Shown piece by piece: positions 20,859 through 23,992 of a DNA stretch of 23,992 bases. This stretch comes from Zymomonas sp. GTDB lineage: Bacteria; Pseudomonadota; Alphaproteobacteria; Sphingomonadales; Sphingomonadaceae. Within the stretch, counting starts at the first letter, position 1. Each line of letters opens with the position of its first letter. The stretch is taken from assembly GCA_027489105.1 (NCBI GenBank), contig JAIYAJ010000503.1:1-23992 (forward strand), read 5' to 3'. The position numbers and the translations under genes were made by a program. The notes under the pieces are model-generated. The model did no database searches, had not been told where the DNA came from, and saw only the letters and a list, made by a program, of their open reading frames with translations.

Positions 20859-22163
20859 ATGCCGATAGAGTTGAAGATGCCTGCCCTCTCTCCGACGATG
20901 GAAGAGGGTACTCTCGCCAAATGGCTCGTCAAGGAGGGCGACAAGGTCGGCCCCGGCGATCTGCTCGCGGAGATCGAGACCGACAAGGCCACGATGGAAT
21001 ATGAGGCGGTCGACGAGGGTGTGATCGCCAAGCTGCTGGTCGAGGAAGGCGCCGAGGGCGTCAAGGTCGGCACGGTGATCGCCCTGATCGCGGAAGAGGG
21101 TGAGGACGCCTCGGCGGCCTCCCCGGCGCCTGCGAAGAAGGAGGCTGCGCCGGCACCTGCCGCACCCGCCGCCGAGGCAGTAAAGCCGGCTGCAGAGGAA
21201 AAGCCTGCGGCTTCTGCGCCTGCTGCCGCCAAGGACAGCGGCGGTGAGCGCGTCAAGGCCAGTCCGCTGGCCCGCCGTCTTGCCGCAGCGCAAGGCATCG
21301 ATCTTGCCCAGGTCGAGGGTTCGGGCCCTGGCGGCCGCGTGATCAAGGCCGATCTCGAGACTGTTTCCGGCGGCAAGAGCGCGCCTGCGCCGACTGCCTC
21401 GGCTCCTGCGGCGGCCAGCGCCCCGGCGGAGACGCCCAAACCGGCGCCTGCACCGGTAGTGGCGGCGGACGACATCCCGCACGAGGTCGTCAAGCTCTCC
21501 AACATGCGCAAGACGATCGCGCGCCGGCTCACCGAGTCGATGCAGCAGAGCCCGCACATCTTCCTCACGGTCGACATCATGCTCGATCCGCTGCTGAAGC
21601 TGCGCGGCGAGCTCAACAAGGCGCTCGAGGCGCGTGGCGTGAAGCTGTCGGTCAACGATCTGTTGATCAAGGCGCTCGCCGTGGCGCTGGCCGAGGTGCC
21701 GGACTGCAACGTCTCCTTCGCGGGCGATACGCTGATCCGCTACAAGCGGTCGGACATCTCGGTGGCGGTCGCCATTCCGGGTGGGCTGATCACGCCGATC
21801 ATCAAGGGCGCCGACACCAAGTCGATCGCCACCATCGCCAGCGAGGCGAAGGACCTCGCGCAGCGTGCCAAGGACGGCAAGCTGCAGCCCGTCGAATATC
21901 AGGGCGGGACCGCCTCTATCTCGAACATGGGCATGTTCGGGATCAAGCAGTTCACCGCCGTGATCAACCCGCCCCAGGCGATGATCATGGCCGTCGGCGC
22001 AGGCGAGAAGCGGCCCTATGTCGTCGGTGACGAGTTGACGACGGCGACGGTGATGTCGGCGACGGGCAGCTTCGATCACCGGGCGATCGACGGCGCGGTC
22101 GGCGCTCAGCTGATGCAGGCGTTCAAGCGGCTGGTCGAGAACCCGCTGGGCCTGCTCGCCTGA
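20859..22163 (+). CDS. pdhC: Dihydrolipoamide acetyltransferase, E2 of pyruvate dehydrogenase
   Basis: The protein has 434 residues from the ATG at 20859 (AGGGGA, 6-base spacing), where the family-typical [14 protein letters not shown] begins. An in-frame ATG at 20811 behind AGGAGG would add 16 residues. Domains: one lipoyl domain (1-80; lipoyl lysine Lys43 in [13 protein letters not shown]), an Ala/Pro linker, the E1/E3-binding domain (about 131-168, [18 protein letters not shown] and [13 protein letters not shown]), a second Ala/Pro linker, and the catalytic core (about 208-434) with SFDHRAIDG (His407, Asp411). It transfers the acetyl group from E1 to CoA. The E1 genes are not upstream; lpdA (E3) follows two genes later. 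Confidence 0.95.
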   Translation: MPIELKMPALSPTMEEGTLAKWLVKEGDKVGPGDLLAEIETDKATMEYEAVDEGVIAKLLVEEGAEGVKVGTVIALIAEEGEDASAASPAPAKKEAAPAPAAPAAEAVKPAAEEKPAASAPAAAKDSGGERVKASPLARRLAAAQGIDLAQVEGSGPGGRVIKADLETVSGGKSAPAPTASAPAAASAPAETPKPAPAPVVAADDIPHEVVKLSNMRKTIARRLTESMQQSPHIFLTVDIMLDPLLKLRGELNKALEARGVKLSVNDLLIKALAVALAEVPDCNVSFAGDTLIRYKRSDISVAVAIPGGLITPIIKGADTKSIATIASEAKDLAQRAKDGKLQPVEYQGGTASISNMGMFGIKQFTAVINPPQAMIMAVGAGEKRPYVVGDELTTATVMSATGSFDHRAIDGAVGAQLMQAFKRLVENPLGLLA

Positions 22164-22552
22164 TGGACGAGGCGGTGGAGCAACCGCCGACGGGCGATCC
22201 GGCCATCCGGGTCGTCGCCATGCCGGCGGACACCAATGCCAATGGCGATATCTTCGGCGGCTGGCTCGTCAGCATGATGGACCTTGCCGCCGGGACGATC
22301 GCGTCCCAGCGCAGCCGGGGGCGTACGGCCACGATCGCGATCGACGGGATGACCTTTCATCGCCCGGTCAAGGTCGGTGACGTCGTGTCGGTCTATGCCG
22401 ATCTGGTGTCGATCGGGCGGACATCGATGAAGATCGACATCACCGCCTGGCGACGCTCGCGCGATGGGCTCGAAGTCCACAAAGTGACACATGCGACGTT
22501 CACCTTCGTCGCGATCGATGAACAGGGGCGGCCGCGCGCCGTCGACGAATAG
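22163..22552 (+). CDS. Acyl-CoA thioesterase, YciA-type hotdog fold
   Basis: This 129-residue protein has an ATG that overlaps the pdhC stop by one base (TGATG), so translation is coupled. The hotdog signature is clear: PADTNANGDIFGGWLVSMMDLAAG (22-45, with Asn-x-x-Gly-Asp and the catalytic-helix Asp). TFHRPVKVGDVVSVYADL and VTHATFTFVAIDEQGRP follow. YciA-type enzymes hydrolyse a range of acyl-CoAs to free acid and CoA. Sitting between the E2 and E3 genes of pyruvate dehydrogenase, it may relieve acyl-CoA build-up or recycle CoA, but that is inference from position. Confidence 0.92.
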   Translation: MDEAVEQPPTGDPAIRVVAMPADTNANGDIFGGWLVSMMDLAAGTIASQRSRGRTATIAIDGMTFHRPVKVGDVVSVYADLVSIGRTSMKIDITAWRRSRDGLEVHKVTHATFTFVAIDEQGRPRAVDE

Positions 22553-22570
22553 AGCTGCAAGGAGCGGACA

Positions 22571-23983
22571 GTGGCGGATACCTACGATCTTATCGTTCTC
22601 GGATCTGGTCCTGGGGGCTATGTGGCGGCGATCCGTGCGTCGCAGCTGGGGCTGAAGGTTGCGATCGTGGAGCGGGAGCTTCTGGGCGGGATCTGCCTGA
22701 ACTGGGGGTGCATTCCGACGAAAGCGTTGCTGCGCTCGGCGGAGATTTTCCATCATATGAAGCACGCCAAGAGCTTCGGGCTGGAGGCAACGGGGGTTTC
22801 GGCGGACCTGTCGGCGGTTGTGGCGCGCTCGCGCGGGGTCGCCAAGCAGCTGAACCAGGGCGTCACGCACCTGATGAAGAAGAACAAGATCGCGGTGCAC
22901 ATGGGCGAGGGCCGGCTGGTGGCGCCCGGCAAGCTCGCGGTGAAGGGCGACAAGGGCGAGGTCGAGCTGTCGGCCAAGCACATCATCGTCGCGACGGGCG
23001 CGCGGGCGCGCGACCTGCCCTTCGCCAAGGCGGACGGCAAGCGGGTGTGGACCTATCGCCATGCGATGACGCCGAGCGAGATGCCCGAGCGGCTGCTGGT
23101 GATCGGGTCGGGTGCGATCGGGATCGAGTTCGCCAGCTTCTACAATGACATGGGCGCCGAGGTGACGGTTGTCGAGATGATGGACCGGATCGTGCCGGTC
23201 GAGGATGCCGATGTGTCGGCTTTCCTGGAGAAGGCGCTGAAGAAGCAGGGTATGACGATCATGACCGGGGCGGGGGTCGAGGCGCTCGACGTGACCGCAT
23301 CGGGGGTGAAGGCGAAGCTCAAGGCGAAGGACGGCAAGGTCTCGGAAGCCGAGTTCAGCCATGTGATCGTGGCGGTCGGGATAGTTCCCAACACCGAGAC
23401 TATCGGCCTGGAGGCGGTCGGCGTGAAGGCCGAGCGCGGGATCATCGCGATCGACGGGCTGGGCCGGACCAATGTCCCGGGCATCTGGGCGATTGGCGAT
23501 GTGACGCCGGGTCCGTGGCTGGCGCACAAGGCGAGCCATGAGGGGGTGATCGCGGCCGAGGCGATCGCGCAGGCGCTGGGCAATAAGGATGTCCACCCGC
23601 ATGCGATGGACCGGAGCAACATTCCGGGCTGCACCTATTGCCACCCGCAGGTGGCGAGCGTGGGGCTGACCGAGGCGAAGGCGATCGAGGCGGGACATGA
23701 GGTGAAGGTCGGGACCTTCCCCTTCGTGGGCAACGGCAAGGCGATCGCGCTGGGCGAGTCGGAAGGCTTCGTGAAGACGGTGTTCGACGCGAAGACGGGC
23801 GAACTGCTCGGCGCGCACATGGTCGGCGCCGAGGTGACCGAGATGATCCAGGGCTATGTCGTGGGCAAGACGCTCGAGACGACCGAGGCGGAACTGATCA
23901 ACACGGTCTTCCCGCACCCCACGATCAGCGAAGCGATGCACGAGAGCGTCCTCGCCGCCTATGGGCGCGCGCTCCACATCTGA
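22571..23983 (+). CDS. lpdA: Dihydrolipoyl dehydrogenase, E3
   Basis: The protein has 470 residues from a GTG at 22571 behind AAGGAG; it is complete and stops 9 bases before the window edge. It has the FAD-binding LGSGPGGYVAAIRA (10-23), the redox disulphide GGICLNWGCIPTKAL (Cys42, Cys47), the NAD-binding VIGSGAIGIEF, and the second FAD segment WAIGDVTPGPWLAHKASHEG. The C-terminal active site is FPHPTISEAMHE (His449, Glu454). It reoxidises dihydrolipoyl groups on E2 and passes electrons to NAD+. Eighteen bases separate it from the thioesterase, so it is part of the pdhC unit. Confidence 0.97.
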   Translation: MADTYDLIVLGSGPGGYVAAIRASQLGLKVAIVERELLGGICLNWGCIPTKALLRSAEIFHHMKHAKSFGLEATGVSADLSAVVARSRGVAKQLNQGVTHLMKKNKIAVHMGEGRLVAPGKLAVKGDKGEVELSAKHIIVATGARARDLPFAKADGKRVWTYRHAMTPSEMPERLLVIGSGAIGIEFASFYNDMGAEVTVVEMMDRIVPVEDADVSAFLEKALKKQGMTIMTGAGVEALDVTASGVKAKLKAKDGKVSEAEFSHVIVAVGIVPNTETIGLEAVGVKAERGIIAIDGLGRTNVPGIWAIGDVTPGPWLAHKASHEGVIAAEAIAQALGNKDVHPHAMDRSNIPGCTYCHPQVASVGLTEAKAIEAGHEVKVGTFPFVGNGKAIALGESEGFVKTVFDAKTGELLGAHMVGAEVTEMIQGYVVGKTLETTEAELINTVFPHPTISEAMHESVLAAYGRALHI

Positions 23984-23992
23984 AGCCGGTCG

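Noticed and set aside
20688..22079. 463-residue minus-strand frame opposite pdhC
   Set aside because: Arg-rich shadow of the E2 gene with no recognisable motif.
22106..23977. 623-residue minus-strand frame opposite the thioesterase and lpdA
   Set aside because: The plus strand encodes two proteins with complete family motifs; the antisense product is His/Arg-rich and low in complexity, typical of high-GC shadows.

Overview
The window looks like chromosomal DNA of a sphingomonad-type alphaproteobacterium (Sphingomonadaceae or a close relative). The evidence is high GC, GTG starts, a Caulobacter-type TonB-dependent receptor, a long CTC-type ribosomal protein L25, and an E2 / thioesterase / lipoamide dehydrogenase order typical of a pyruvate dehydrogenase locus. 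Genes are tightly packed. No intergenic gap exceeds about 150 bases, and I saw no tRNA, rRNA, insertion sequence or CRISPR array.

Positions 1-16,620 look like an accessory, envelope-directed region. On the minus strand, an exported caspase-like (C14) protease precedes a MASE1 membrane sensor that runs off the left edge. Divergent from them, on the plus strand, lies a two-gene unit. Its first gene encodes a TPR plus outer-membrane beta-barrel protein resembling the Slam / DUF560 (type XI secretion) family. Its second encodes an exported 796-residue protein with a FecR-like domain, ten 24-residue repeats and a C-terminal domain resembling the TbpB-type barrel carried by Slam cargos. A strong terminator separates this pair from a stand-alone ATP-grasp ligase. 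Convergent to the ligase is a minus-strand operon of five genes: exported TPR-CHAT protease, TonB-dependent receptor, TctC-like lipoprotein, TctA-TctB fusion permease and a class I methyltransferase. The receptor, binding lipoprotein and permease together could carry one ligand across the whole envelope. The ligase and methyltransferase could act on a small molecule or peptide. The two caspase-fold proteases and the Slam-like pair suggest surface display or processing. These functional links are inference from gene context.

Positions 16,673-23,983 are mostly housekeeping. They hold pth and rplY (minus; a terminator lies between them and a possible attenuator lies before rplY), an RluA-family pseudouridine synthase and arfB (plus), an HXXEE-family membrane protein (minus), a free methionine-R-sulfoxide reductase (plus) and a universal stress protein (minus). 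Last comes the plus-strand unit pdhC, acyl-CoA thioesterase, lpdA, whose predicted promoter overlaps a clear inverted repeat. The change from core to accessory content falls just after pth.
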